A stretch of DNA of 41,993 bases, taken from positions 1 through 41,993 of the forward strand of contig JAALLE010000031.1 of assembly GCA_011087605.1 (NCBI GenBank), read 5' to 3'. This DNA comes from Hyphomicrobiales bacterium. Lineage in GTDB: Bacteria; Pseudomonadota; Alphaproteobacteria; Rhizobiales; Rhizobiaceae. The stretch's first letter is position 1. Each line of letters opens with the position of its first letter. Below the pieces are notes generated by a model. The model was not told the DNA's origin. It made no database searches and was given only the letters and a program-made list of their open reading frames with translations. Shown here piece by piece: positions 25,653-34,511 of this stretch. Both the position numbers and the translations under genes were made by a program.

Positions 25653-26319
25653 ATTTCAGACCTTTGTCGGCCAAGCGCTGGCGCATGTTATACATGTCGA
25701 GGCCTAGTTCTCCATCAGCAAGCCGTTGACGTTTCTCTTCTTCATTAGCCAGTCTGGCGCGGGTCGCTTCCAATACTTGCTCTGCCTCTTCGCGGTGAAC
25801 GACGCATACACCATCATCATCGGCCAGCACGATGTCGCCGGGATTAACCGCCATGCCGGCACAAACGACAGGAATATTGACTGAACCGAGCGTCCCCTTG
25901 ACGGTGCCTTGCGAGCCAACGCATTTCGACCAGACGGGAACGTTCATTTCTTCCAGATCCTTGGTATCTCGAACACCACCATCAATGATCAGTCCCAATC
26001 CACCACGCGCCTTCAACGACGTGGCAATCAGGTCGCCAAAATATCCGGCATCGCTTGGGCTGGTAACAGCCAGAACAAGGACGTCGCCAGGTTGGACCTG
26101 TTCAATCGCTACATGCAGCATCCAGTTGTCGCAAGGGCGCGCGAGTATTGTTACGGCCGGGCCAGATATTGATGCACCTTTATAAATCGGACGCATATAA
26201 CTTGCGGCCAGACCTTTGCGCCCCTGAGCTTCATGCACCGTGGCAACTCCCGCCTTTCCAAGCTCTTTAGCGATGGCGAGGTCGGCCCGTACTATGTTTT
26301 GTACAACAACATGATCCAT
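25645..26319 (-). CDS. galC: 4-carboxy-4-hydroxy-2-oxoadipate aldolase (RraA family)
   Basis: Class II pyruvate aldolase of 224 residues (LigK/GalC/HMG aldolase group) that splits 4-carboxy-4-hydroxy-2-oxoadipate into pyruvate and oxaloacetate, and usually also decarboxylates oxaloacetate. The RraA fold shows [26 protein letters not shown] and the metal and substrate loop [14 protein letters not shown] with R117 and D118. It is preceded by AAGGAGA and lies 11 bp after galB. The C-terminal arm ([15 protein letters not shown]) is typical of this group. Confidence 0.93.
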   Translation of the reverse strand: MDHVVVQNIVRADLAIAKELGKAGVATVHEAQGRKGLAASYMRPIYKGASISGPAVTILARPCDNWMLHVAIEQVQPGDVLVLAVTSPSDAGYFGDLIATSLKARGGLGLIIDGGVRDTKDLEEMNVPVWSKCVGSQGTVKGTLGSVNIPVVCAGMAVNPGDIVLADDDGVCVVHREEAEQVLEATRARLANEEEKRQRLADGELGLDMYNMRQRLADKGLKYV

Positions 26320-26330
26320 TTCGGTTCTCC

Positions 26331-27065
26331 TTAAAGCTCATCAACGCAGATCGGATACACGGTTTGGAATCCTTCGGCATATTTTGCAGCGCGACCACCG
26401 GCCTGACCGCCTGAATTGCGGCGGAAATGGTTGGCTCGGTTTTCCGCGACATTGGTGTAATAGTCCCACAGATGGTGCTGGCCCTCCATGCACTCTATCG
26501 CTGCGCGTTTTTTGTCCCACACATCGGTAATATCGAGGAAGACATTTGGTATCCAACCCATCTGCTCAGTCTGATGAGGCTCAAACAGATATAGCTGTGG
26601 TGCGCCGAGAACCTTTTCTCCAGGATTATGCCCCCATGCTTGGGCAATCATTCTCACTTCCATGGCAATCTCGGTCGTGTACATGTGGTCGGTATTATAA
26701 GGATCGTATTTGGAATGGCTCATCATGAAATTGGGCTGAACTCTGCGGATGATATCGACCAGTTTAAACTTGGCGTCATTATCGAGATTAAGCGGATAGT
26801 CGCCAAGATCGAGGAATTCGATTTCGTGGACATCCAGGGCCTTTGCGGCGTTTTCTGCCTCATGCTGGCGTGCCGCCTTCACCTTATCTAATGTCATACC
26901 TTCCTGTTTCCAAAGCTTTGCGCTTTCGCCGCGTTCACCAAACGACAGGCAGGCGACTGTCACGTCGTAACCAAGTTTTTGATGCAGAGCGATGGCGCCT
27001 CCACAGCGCCAAACAAAATCTGCCGCGTGTGCGCTGATGATGAGTGCGGTCTTATTGTCGGACAT
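26331..27065 (-). CDS. galB: 4-oxalomesaconate hydratase (PIG-L/LmbE fold, GalB type)
   Basis: Zinc-dependent hydratase of 244 residues that adds water to 4-oxalomesaconate to give 4-carboxy-4-hydroxy-2-oxoadipate. It has the de-N-acetylase fold but clearly matches Pseudomonas Gal[19 protein letters not shown], with H13 and D16 as metal ligands, [13 protein letters not shown], and [10 protein letters not shown], which supplies a third histidine. I start at ATG 27065, after AAGAGG. It is the first gene of galBCD, which completes the conversion to central metabolites. No ring-cleavage enzyme (ligAB, galA) is in the window. Confidence 0.9.
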   Translation of the reverse strand: MSDNKTALIISAHAADFVWRCGGAIALHQKLGYDVTVACLSFGERGESAKLWKQEGMTLDKVKAARQHEAENAAKALDVHEIEFLDLGDYPLNLDNDAKFKLVDIIRRVQPNFMMSHSKYDPYNTDHMYTTEIAMEVRMIAQAWGHNPGEKVLGAPQLYLFEPHQTEQMGWIPNVFLDITDVWDKKRAAIECMEGQHHLWDYYTNVAENRANHFRRNSGGQAGGRAAKYAEGFQTVYPICVDEL

Positions 27066-27075
27066 GATACCTCTT

Positions 27076-27131
27076 GGAATGTTGTAAGCCGGGGGCAATT
27101 TATTTTGGCAACATTCCGTGGCAATTGCCAA
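27076..27131. promoter_or_regulatory. Nested inverted repeats in the galB / SDR divergent promoter region
   Basis: GGAATGTTG (27076-27084) pairs with CAACATTCC (27109-27117). TTGGCAA (27105-27111) pairs with TTGCCAA (27125-27131), which overlaps the small palindrome GGCAATTGCC. They lie 11 to 66 bp upstream of the galB ATG and look like operators for an unlinked regulator. The rest of the gap to 27336 shows no gene. Confidence 0.5.
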
Positions 27132-27336
27132 TTCGAATTTTGTTGGCGATCCGGGAATTCCCACATATTAAGGCTGTAGCCATTTTTTGTTGCATGAATT
27201 GTCTGGTTTGCATGTTTGATGATGTGTGGAACTGCTAATTTCTGCTTGCGCTGAGGTCTCAATCGGACAACACAATAATTGACATACTGGTGGAGGCCGC
27301 TGCCCGCATGCCGGACTCATTTACGGAGATTGATCT

Positions 27337-28089
27337 ATGACAGAATCACCCATTGCTTTGATTACTGGTGGTGCACAGGGCATTGGCTTCGCCTGTGCAG
27401 AGGCTATCAAAGATAACGGTGCCCGAATTGTCCTGGCAGATATCAATGAGGCAGGCGTCAATGCGGCGGCCGAAAAATTGGGAGACGGCACCGTTGCACT
27501 GGTGTGCGATTTGGCCGATCCGCAACAGATTGAAGCGATGTTTGAGCAAATTGAATCTGATATTGGTTTCGTTTCAATTTTGGTCAACAATGCAGGGATA
27601 GCTCGGCCGGGGGACTTTCTGGAAACAACTCCTGAACAGTTTATGGAGGTCATCAATGTCAATCTGCTGGGCACTTTTGTTGCGTTGCAACGGGCCGCCA
27701 AGTCGATGGTTGCTAACAAGATCCCAGGTTCAATTGTCAACATGTCTTCGATCAATGCCCACGTGGCCATTCCGACAATCGCCTCATACTGTGCATCGAA
27801 GGGCGGCGTCATGCAGTTGACCAAATCTTCGTCTCTGGCCCTGGCGCCTCATGGCATTCGCGTTAATGCCGTCGGCCCCGGATCGATCGACACGGACATG
27901 CTGGCTGGTGTAAATGCCAATCCCGATGCAATGAAAATGGTAATGTCGCGCACGCCGCTGCAGCGCATCGGTTCGCCGCGTGAAATTGGAGACGTTGTCG
28001 CGTTTCTGACCAGCGACAAAGCCAGCTATATCACAGGAGAAACCATCTATGTCGATGGTGGGCGACTGGGTATGAATTACACCTGCTAA
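27337..28089 (+). CDS. Short-chain dehydrogenase/reductase (classical SDR)
   Basis: A 250-residue NAD(P)-dependent oxidoreductase. The nucleotide motif TGGAQGIGFA lies near the N-terminus, LADIN follows beta 2 (an acidic residue there suggests NAD rather than NADP), then VNNAGIA, the catalytic serine in MSSINAH, the YCASK tetrad residues and PGSIDTDM. It ends DGGRLGMNYTC. The GGAG ribosome site is good. The substrate is unknown, probably a sugar or hydroxy acid. It is divergent from galB across a dyad-rich region and followed by a phosphatase gene in the same direction. Confidence 0.92.
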   Translation: MTESPIALITGGAQGIGFACAEAIKDNGARIVLADINEAGVNAAAEKLGDGTVALVCDLADPQQIEAMFEQIESDIGFVSILVNNAGIARPGDFLETTPEQFMEVINVNLLGTFVALQRAAKSMVANKIPGSIVNMSSINAHVAIPTIASYCASKGGVMQLTKSSSLALAPHGIRVNAVGPGSIDTDMLAGVNANPDAMKMVMSRTPLQRIGSPREIGDVVAFLTSDKASYITGETIYVDGGRLGMNYTC

Positions 28090-28120
28090 GCATGTATCAC
28101 AGCCAAATTTAAGAGTTTCC

Positions 28121-28667
28121 ATGACTATTTATCTTATTCGACACGCTCAATCGCAATTCAATGCTGTTTTATGATCCGGATGCTCCGGACCCGATGATAT
28201 TCGACGCACCGTTGACCGAACTCGGAGAGCGGCAGGCACGGCAAACCCAAATTGCGGCACGGAACCTTCCGGTCGATCGCATCATCGTTTCGCCACTTAC
28301 CCGAACACTTCAAACAGCGGCTCTGATCTTCCAAAACAGCCTGCCCATGCAGGTCAACGCTTTGGTCCGGGAGCAACTGACAAACAGTTGTGACGTCGGA
28401 CGCCCACCGCACGAATTGGCGGTTGACTACCCGCATCTGGAATTTGATCATCTCGACGATTGCTGGTGGCATGATGAGGAAAAAGATCATCGCGGGATTT
28501 CCGTTGAGCCACATTCAACATTGCAAGACCGGGCAGATTCATTTGTTCATTGGCTTCAGCAAGAACGTGTTCATTCGGTGGCGATCGTTACCCACGGTAA
28601 TTTCATTCGTGCATTGACCGGGGTGCAACCCGATAATTGTCAAATTCTGCAACTTGATGTGGGCTAA
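28121..28667 (+). pseudogene. Histidine phosphatase family protein, frameshifted
   Basis: The start ATG at 28121 opens TIYLIRHAQSQFNAV, which holds the phosphohistidine RHxxS motif, but this frame stops at once (TGA 28172). The rest continues in another frame: YDPDAPDPMIFDAPLTELGE, IIVSPLTRTLQTA and VAIVTHGNFIRAL. Dropping one T from the run at 28167-28170 restores a normal phosphoglycerate-mutase-like protein of about 181 residues. It is either a real mutation or a homopolymer error. Starting at 28161 would lose the catalytic histidine. It converges on ridA with a four-base gap. Confidence 0.8.
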
Positions 28668-28671
28668 CCAG

Positions 28672-29157
28672 TCATTCTGACAATAGGATTTCGCCTTCGA
28701 TTTCAATTGCCAGGTTCAACGGCAAGCCGGCAACGCCGATTGCTGAACGCGCATGCCGCCCGACATCTGATCCGAACACTTCAATGATAAAGTCGCTAAA
28801 TCCATTGATTACCAGATGTTGCTGATCAAATCCCGGAGCGGAATTTACCATACCAAAAACTCGGAGCCAGCCAGCAACGCGGGAAAGTTCGCCAATTTCG
28901 GCTTTGAGATTAGCCAATACCGATAATCCAATATCGCGTGATGCCAATTGAGCTTCTTGCATTGTCAAATCCTCACCAACTTGACCAAAGGGGCCGGCAA
29001 TACCGCCATCCTGATCTTGTTTGGGGTGACCGGAAATGAAGGCTCGGTCGCCTCGAACATTGATGAATGAGAAAGGCAGATGCACAGAAGTTGGAACTTT
29101 CACTGGTGCTGGAAGTGACAGACCCATGGATTGAATTTTTTGTTCGGGTGTCGTCAT
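28672..29157 (-). CDS. RidA/YjgF-family protein
   Basis: A 161-residue cytoplasmic protein of the larger RidA group. RidA hydrolyses reactive enamine or imine intermediates from PLP enzymes to keto acids and ammonia. The family core is INVRGDRAFISGHPKQDQDG and GPFGQVGEDLTMQEAQLA, ending with GRHARSAIGVAGLPLNLAI in the usual place of the RSAVGV motif, whose Arg binds substrate. I chose ATG 29157; the longer frame from 29244 would extend toward the divergent dehydratase gene. It is head-to-head with the IlvD-like gene. Confidence 0.88.
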   Translation of the reverse strand: MTTPEQKIQSMGLSLPAPVKVPTSVHLPFSFINVRGDRAFISGHPKQDQDGGIAGPFGQVGEDLTMQEAQLASRDIGLSVLANLKAEIGELSRVAGWLRVFGMVNSAPGFDQQHLVINGFSDFIIEVFGSDVGRHARSAIGVAGLPLNLAIEIEGEILLSE

Positions 29158-29333
29158 ATTTATTGCCTTTTTTGTCTTTCCCACGTTTGGGCGCAGGAAT
29201 TTTGATTGCTGACTGCTAAAAACAGTACCTTTTTGTTCCATCATGTTCTATCTGGTTGGCAAGTGTACAAACAGCGAAATATGCAACGCTGCACTCACCT
29301 GCAGCGCTCGTGACAGATTCAGGAGTATTACCT

Positions 29334-31190
29334 TTGTCCAAAACTGATCCCGTTGTCATTGATGAACACCCTGGCCGCAGTGCCCAGGCATTTGGAATTG
29401 CCCGCGAACTGGGCACCGATATCGAATTGATCCACAAGCCGTCTGTCGGCGTGGTGGGAAACAAAGGCGATAGTCAGTGCTATATCGGTGTTCAGGATAA
29501 AGTCGAAGCCATCCACGCCTGCCTATTGGAAAATATCGGAACCGAAGCCGATAAGATGGCTATGCGCCTGGTCCAACCGGAATACACCGTGGCAACGTCC
29601 GACGGCATTCGCAACGGCACTCGGGAAATGCGCTACTCGCTGATTGGGCGTGAAGTGACCCACGACAGCGTTTGCGAACATTTGAGCGCCAGCGGACTGG
29701 CGGGAACAATTGCCGTGGTTGCATGCGACAAGCCGCCTGTCGGGACTTTGGCTGCGCTGCTGGAGCACAATCAGCCAGCGATCATGATGTCGGACGGATC
29801 GATCCGTCCAGCCGTTGATCCGCGTTCGAACGAGCCGATTGATCTGGTGACCGCTTATCAGGTTGCGGGACACGAAGACCCTGAACACAGAATGCATATC
29901 TCCTGTGCAGCCTGTCCCGGATTTGGCAGCTGTGGTGGTATGTTTACCTATAACACCATGCAGACTTTCATCGGCGTTGTTGGCATGCAGCCCTTGGACA
30001 TGGTTGCACCCCCGTCGGATGATCCAAAACGGATGAATGAATTCCCGATTGATTTGGTGCGCTATCTCAAACAGATGATTGAAAATGGCGTTAAGCCAAG
30101 GGATATTGTCGGACGCGATTCTCTGCGCAATGCCGTCATTGTCGCCATGGCGGTTGGCGGTTCGACAAATGTTGTCCTACATGCACCTGAAATTGCCCGG
30201 GCCGCCGGATTTGCCAATTTCTGGGGTGACATTATGACGCCCGAGGAATTTAATCATCTATCCCAGCACGTCGTGCCCGTGCTGACGGATGCGCGCCCAT
30301 ACGGCCTTTATTCAATGGTTGACATTGACCGCGTGGGTGGCGTTCAGGTCATCGTCAAGGAACTTTTGGAAGCCGGACTGTTAAATGGCGATGTTACAAC
30401 CTGTACAGGTGAAACATTGGCGGAGCAGGTAGCAAGGCTGAATACACCTTCTGCAGACGGCGTGGTCGTCTACCCAGTTGAAAAACCTTATAAACCAACT
30501 GGCGGGTTGCGCCTGCTGGGAGGCAATCTTTCGCCTGAGTTCAGCGCTATCTTGAAGTTGGCAGGTGTGGAAGGTGGTCTTGAAGACAATATTTTCCGCG
30601 GGTCAGCCAGGGTATTTGAAGGCGAACAGGGCCTGTTGGATGCGCTGGACACAGCACCTGAAAGTTTTCAGCATCATGACATGATCATTGTGCGTTACGA
30701 AGGTCCAAGCGGTGCCCCCGGGATGCCGGAAATGCTCGATTCCACTTCTCGCATCACCACTTTGTGTCGTGAACGGGAAATCGTGGTTGGCCTGATGACC
30801 GATGCACGTTTTTCCGGGGGGTCTGTTGGATTGGTGATCGGCCATGTTGGCCCGGAAGCGGCCCTTGGTGGTCCGATCGCATTTGTTGAGGATGGCGATG
30901 AAATAACCGCAGATCTCAACAACAACGAGTTGAACTGCACGCCTCTTAACGATCCCGCGATTTTGGCCGAACGCAAGGCAAGGTGGGAGAAGGTCGTTGC
31001 CGATAATGGCGGCATGCACCCGAATTGCGGTACCGCAGAAACTCGCCTGTTGAATCGGATGCGCCGGTCAGCAGTTCCCGCAATCCAGGGGTCTGGAATG
31101 CATCCCGATCGACAGCTTTGGGTCAACGACCCGCGTGAACCAGTGGTCTCTTCTTTCAAGCCGAGCAACACCTTCAGATCAAACGCATAG
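29334..31190 (+). CDS. IlvD/Edd-family dehydratase (divergent dihydroxy-acid dehydratase)
   Basis: A 618-residue iron-sulfur dehydratase. Three candidate [2Fe-2S] cysteines align with the family: GDSQC, VACDKPPVG and CPGFGSCGGMFTYNTM. Other marks are NAVIVAMAVGGSTNVVLH, GLMTDARFSGGS and GHVGPEAALGGPIA. The N-terminus differs from typical IlvD (no NSWNEC; it has VGVVGNKGDSQCYIG). It therefore more likely acts on a sugar acid or other dihydroxy acid than in valine synthesis. I chose TTG 29334, with AGGAG at 29321-29325; an in-frame TTG at 29256 is the alternative. Confidence 0.88.
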   Translation: MSKTDPVVIDEHPGRSAQAFGIARELGTDIELIHKPSVGVVGNKGDSQCYIGVQDKVEAIHACLLENIGTEADKMAMRLVQPEYTVATSDGIRNGTREMRYSLIGREVTHDSVCEHLSASGLAGTIAVVACDKPPVGTLAALLEHNQPAIMMSDGSIRPAVDPRSNEPIDLVTAYQVAGHEDPEHRMHISCAACPGFGSCGGMFTYNTMQTFIGVVGMQPLDMVAPPSDDPKRMNEFPIDLVRYLKQMIENGVKPRDIVGRDSLRNAVIVAMAVGGSTNVVLHAPEIARAAGFANFWGDIMTPEEFNHLSQHVVPVLTDARPYGLYSMVDIDRVGGVQVIVKELLEAGLLNGDVTTCTGETLAEQVARLNTPSADGVVVYPVEKPYKPTGGLRLLGGNLSPEFSAILKLAGVEGGLEDNIFRGSARVFEGEQGLLDALDTAPESFQHHDMIIVRYEGPSGAPGMPEMLDSTSRITTLCREREIVVGLMTDARFSGGSVGLVIGHVGPEAALGGPIAFVEDGDEITADLNNNELNCTPLNDPAILAERKARWEKVVADNGGMHPNCGTAETRLLNRMRRSAVPAIQGSGMHPDRQLWVNDPREPVVSSFKPSNTFRSNA

Positions 31191-31203
31191 CAACCTAATT
31201 GAT

Positions 31204-31240
31204 TATCCGGCGACGAACTGACCCAGTTCAGCGCCGGATA
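31204..31240. terminator. Bidirectional hairpin between convergent dehydratase and rsgA genes
   Basis: TATCCGGCG (204-212) and CGCCGGATA (232-240) form a 9-bp stem, with a second small stem AACTG/CAGTT inside the loop. It lies between converging genes, as expected of a shared terminator, though U-runs are weak. Confidence 0.55.
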
Positions 31241-31281
31241 TTGACCAATGGACCTCGACCTGTACGGGAACGAAAAGACGG

Positions 31282-32358
31282 CTATTTTCTGTTGTCTTTT
31301 TGAACTTGACGAATGAGTTTGCCGAAACTCCTGTCCTTGGCTCTGCGCTCCGCCAGTGTTGCGGTATTGTATTGTTCTTCAGCGATCAGTTTTCGCCATC
31401 GCTGAACCCGAGCAACGTCGATTTCCTCTTTCGCGAGGGCTTCAAGGACTGCGCAGCCAGGTTCTTGCGTGTGGCTGCAGTCGTTGAACCGGCATTGTCC
31501 TGTCAGTTCTTCAATGTCCGAAAACAGATTTGCAATCCCCGATTTAACGTCCGTCAGTTGGAGTTCACGCATGCCGGGAGTGTCGAGAACAGCGCATCCA
31601 TTCGACAGAAAATGCAACTGGCGTCTCGTTGTTGTGTGGCGCCCCTTGGCGTCGTCTTCGCGTATCGACTGTGTTTCAATTTTCTGAGATCCGGCCAGAG
31701 CATTGGTCAGAGTTGATTTCCCGACGCCAGATGAACCCAAAAAGGCAACGGTCTGACCGGGCCCACACCAGGCGGCGAGTTTAGATTGAGGTTGCTCGCC
31801 ACGCGCGTCGAGGCAGATAACCGGAACGCTGGCAGACATTCGTTCCGCCTTTTTCACATAGTCTCCCACATCAGTGACCAGGTCGGCCTTCGTCAAAACA
31901 ATGACAGGTGCAACGTCGGCCTCAAACGCCAAGGCAATATAGCGTTCCAGCCGAGCGACATTAAAGTCTGCGTTGCAGGAACTGACGATGAATGCCGTAT
32001 CAATATTGGCGGCGATCAGCTGGACCCTGCGATCATGACCTGCGGCGCGGCGTTGGATCAGACTTTTGCGTTCGAGCAGCTGGCTTCTGTCTGGCTGATC
32101 CTGATTGAGCAACAACCAGTCGCCGACAGTTGCCTCCGGTCCGGGAGGGATCATCAAATCGATATTATCACCTACAATCTGAAGACCATTGCGGTGGACT
32201 TCGGTTACCCGTACCGGCGGGGTTTTTGCCAAATCTTCGATATCGATTTGCTGGGCAAAAAAAGACTGCCAACCCAGATCTTGCAGAGCAGAACGGGCAG
32301 GTTTTGGCGGTTCATTGGTTTCAGTTGATTTGAGGAAATCTAAATATTCGCGTTTCAT
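31282..32358 (-). CDS. rsgA: Ribosome small-subunit-dependent GTPase RsgA
   Basis: A 358-residue circularly permuted GTPase that helps late 30S maturation. An OB-fold N-domain (about 45-100) precedes the G domain in permuted order: G4 LTKADLV, G1 GSSGVGKST, then GRHTTTRRQLHF, then G3 LDTPGMREL. A C-terminal zinc motif follows: CRFNDCSHTQEPGC. The length is normal. It stands alone, converging with the dehydratase gene. Confidence 0.95.
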   Translation of the reverse strand: MKREYLDFLKSTETNEPPKPARSALQDLGWQSFFAQQIDIEDLAKTPPVRVTEVHRNGLQIVGDNIDLMIPPGPEATVGDWLLLNQDQPDRSQLLERKSLIQRRAAGHDRRVQLIAANIDTAFIVSSCNADFNVARLERYIALAFEADVAPVIVLTKADLVTDVGDYVKKAERMSASVPVICLDARGEQPQSKLAAWCGPGQTVAFLGSSGVGKSTLTNALAGSQKIETQSIREDDAKGRHTTTRRQLHFLSNGCAVLDTPGMRELQLTDVKSGIANLFSDIEELTGQCRFNDCSHTQEPGCAVLEALAKEEIDVARVQRWRKLIAEEQYNTATLAERRAKDRSFGKLIRQVQKDNRK

Positions 32359-32612
32359 TGAAAGGGACTTTCATGGTCCGTCCTGCATCGAAGACGAACT
32401 AAGGTGTTTTGGATACAGCCACAAATATTTTTCTGGTCACCTCAAGCAGGTTCCAGTTGATTTGTCTTTGACTTGCTACGGGTGACCTCTTTGCCACCCC
32501 ACCTTAACGGGACATAAAATCTCCATGTTGAGCCACCTGATTAGCATGGCGGTGGCGGTGATGCCAACCTCTGTTACTTTATGTTCAGGATGTCGCACTC
32601 ATGCGGCCGGCT
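32359..32612. other. Gene-poor 254-bp gap with a 40-codon open frame
   Basis: On the minus strand GTG at about 32600 opens VRHPEHKVTEVGITATAMLI, then about 20 more residues rich in Trp and Val, ending near 32481. I do not recognise it. It has no clear ribosome site and could be a gene remnant. Otherwise nothing is seen but the rsgA leader. Confidence 0.3.
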
Positions 32613-33722
32613 CTAGCCCACCAGCCGGAGGTCGCGGGGAAAGGATGTCAGGCATTCAATGCCGGTATCGGTAACGACTACGTCATCTTCGATGCGCACA
32701 CCGCATTCGCCTTGTCGATAAAGTCCGGGCTCAACAGTAAACACCATGCCTGTTTGGAGGGGTGTGCGGTTGCCCCGCATGATTTGCGGGGCTTCGTGCA
32801 CATCCAGACCCAGGCCGTGACCGGTCTTGTGGCGCCGGAACTGAGCGAATTGCGAATTCTCCAACACTTTTTGTACCTGATCATCAACTTCATGGGCGGA
32901 TGTGCCGGCGCGACTGACCAGTTTCCCCCGCTCATTCGCACTGAGAACGGTTTCATAGAAGGCCCGGTCGTGCTCTGACACTTGTTTGATGAAAAATGTG
33001 CGAGTTATGTCGGCGTTATAACCATTCCAGCTGGCTCCAAAATCAAACATCAGGGCATCCCCTTCTTTGATTTGGTAATCGTGCCGAGCTGACGCGTGCG
33101 GTTGAGCAGAATTTTCTCCGGCGGCCACGATTGGATCAAATGCCAATCCATCAGCACCGTTGGCAAACAGTTCCTTGAGCAAGATTGCTTCAATCTGTTT
33201 TTCCGTTTGACCCACTTCAACCTGCTGCAGTGTCGCTTCCAATGCAGCTTCGGAGATCTGAATTGCCTTCTTCAGATTGTCGATTTCGCTTGATGTTTTT
33301 ATCAATCGGATTTCGGAAATTTCTGCATGTGAATCCCTGAATATCGCGTTGGGAAACACCTTCTGTAGCGCCATTTGTTCAAACACTCGCATCCGTTGAG
33401 CTTCAAGCCCGAAGTTTTGGGCAGCTTGGAGTTCTGGCAAACAGTCAGCGGCAGAAGCAAAGGCTGCGTCATAACCCTCTTCATCAGGCCATGAAAATAC
33501 CGGGCCTTGGAAATCCAAGGAATCAAAGGAGCCCATTTCCAATCGTGGCACGATCGCAACAGGATCTGAATTTCTGGGTATCAATATGACCAATGGTCGT
33601 TCCATCAAGTGAAAGTCGATTGCGAACAACCGTTTGAAGTTGGAACCAGGTACGATGGCTGCTGCATCGAGATTGTGGGCGTCCAGCGCGCGGTAGATAG
33701 GCTCAAGTCGTGAATCCGTCAT
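32613..33722 (-). CDS. M24 metallopeptidase (Xaa-Pro aminopeptidase/prolidase type)
   Basis: A 369-residue dinuclear-metal peptidase or related hydrolase. The N-terminal creatinase-like domain covers about 1-125. The C-domain keeps every metal ligand: two aspartates in FDFGASWNGYNADITR, the histidine in GHGLGLDVHEAP, and glutamates in VFTVEPGLY and VRIEDDVVV. I start at ATG 33722; the longer frame reaches into the divergent gene at 33888. It contrasts with the ligand-poor M24 protein at 14291-15700. It shares a divergent promoter and palindrome with the flavoprotein gene. Confidence 0.9.
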   Translation of the reverse strand: MTDSRLEPIYRALDAHNLDAAAIVPGSNFKRLFAIDFHLMERPLVILIPRNSDPVAIVPRLEMGSFDSLDFQGPVFSWPDEEGYDAAFASAADCLPELQAAQNFGLEAQRMRVFEQMALQKVFPNAIFRDSHAEISEIRLIKTSSEIDNLKKAIQISEAALEATLQQVEVGQTEKQIEAILLKELFANGADGLAFDPIVAAGENSAQPHASARHDYQIKEGDALMFDFGASWNGYNADITRTFFIKQVSEHDRAFYETVLSANERGKLVSRAGTSAHEVDDQVQKVLENSQFAQFRRHKTGHGLGLDVHEAPQIMRGNRTPLQTGMVFTVEPGLYRQGECGVRIEDDVVVTDTGIECLTSFPRDLRLVG

Positions 33723-33790
33723 TTCTAGGTACCTTGACTGATCATGGATTGCGGTCGTGCTAACAAAGTACAATGGGGTAGATATGAGTG

Positions 33791-33807
33791 AAGTGCAATT
33801 TGCACTT
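33791..33807. promoter_or_regulatory. Perfect 17-bp palindrome between divergent genes
   Basis: AAGTGCAA-T-TTGCACTT is a perfect inverted repeat midway between the M24 peptidase and the PNPOx-like gene. It looks like an operator for a dimeric regulator controlling both. The regulator is not identified. Confidence 0.65.
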
Positions 33808-33887
33808 TGGTCTGTTCCGGCTAGGGTTGGGCCTTGGGCCCTGACCCCAAGTAGATTGATTGAAAGTGATGGATAGAGGAGGCCTTT

Positions 33888-34448
33888 ATGGCTCAACAAT
33901 TTCAGTGTCTTGAGCAAAAGCATCAAGACTTCATTTTGAGACAGCAGATGTTCTTTACCTCAACTGCTGCCGATGGTAGCCGGATCAATATTTCGCCCCG
34001 GGAAATTGGTGCGCTTCGGGTTCTGGATCAGTCGACGGTGATCTATTTGGATCGGACTGGCAGCGGCAATGAGACCGCTGCACACATCCTGGCCGATGGT
34101 CGCATGACAATTATGCTGCGCGCCTTTGCCGGTCCGCCACAGATAATGCGTCTTTACGGAACTGGGGATGCAGTCAACTGGTCAACGTCAGAATTTACCG
34201 ATTTGGTTGCGACGCATTTCAATGGAGAGGCCCCGCTGGGAGCACGCCAGATTATGCGGCTGTCGATTGATCTTGTGCAAACTTCCTGTGGATTTGGCGT
34301 GCCGTTGTTCGCCTATGAAGGGGAACGGGCATCACTCGAGAACTGGGCAAACAACAAAGGATCTGATGGAATACAAGGCCATTGGGAGTCGGAAAATTTG
34401 CAAAGTATGGATGGATTGCCAACCGGATTAATTCCGTCCCAACCCTAG
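33888..34448 (+). CDS. Pyridoxamine 5'-phosphate oxidase-like flavoprotein
   Basis: A 186-residue split-barrel protein. The N-terminal part FILRQQMFFTSTAADGSRIN with RVLDQSTVIYLDRTGSGNET matches the PNPOx-like family, which binds FMN or related cofactors. GRMTIMLRAFAGPPQIMRLYG is the second conserved strand block. The reaction is not predictable; these proteins are often small flavin reductases or stress proteins. GAGGAGG is the ribosome site. About 60 bp separate it from the acyl-CoA synthetase gene in the same direction. Confidence 0.85.
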   Translation: MAQQFQCLEQKHQDFILRQQMFFTSTAADGSRINISPREIGALRVLDQSTVIYLDRTGSGNETAAHILADGRMTIMLRAFAGPPQIMRLYGTGDAVNWSTSEFTDLVATHFNGEAPLGARQIMRLSIDLVQTSCGFGVPLFAYEGERASLENWANNKGSDGIQGHWESENLQSMDGLPTGLIPSQP

Positions 34449-34511
34449 CAATATCGAAGAATTTGAACGACGATGGTTTCCCGCAATTAGTAGTCTGTGC
34501 AAGAACATATC

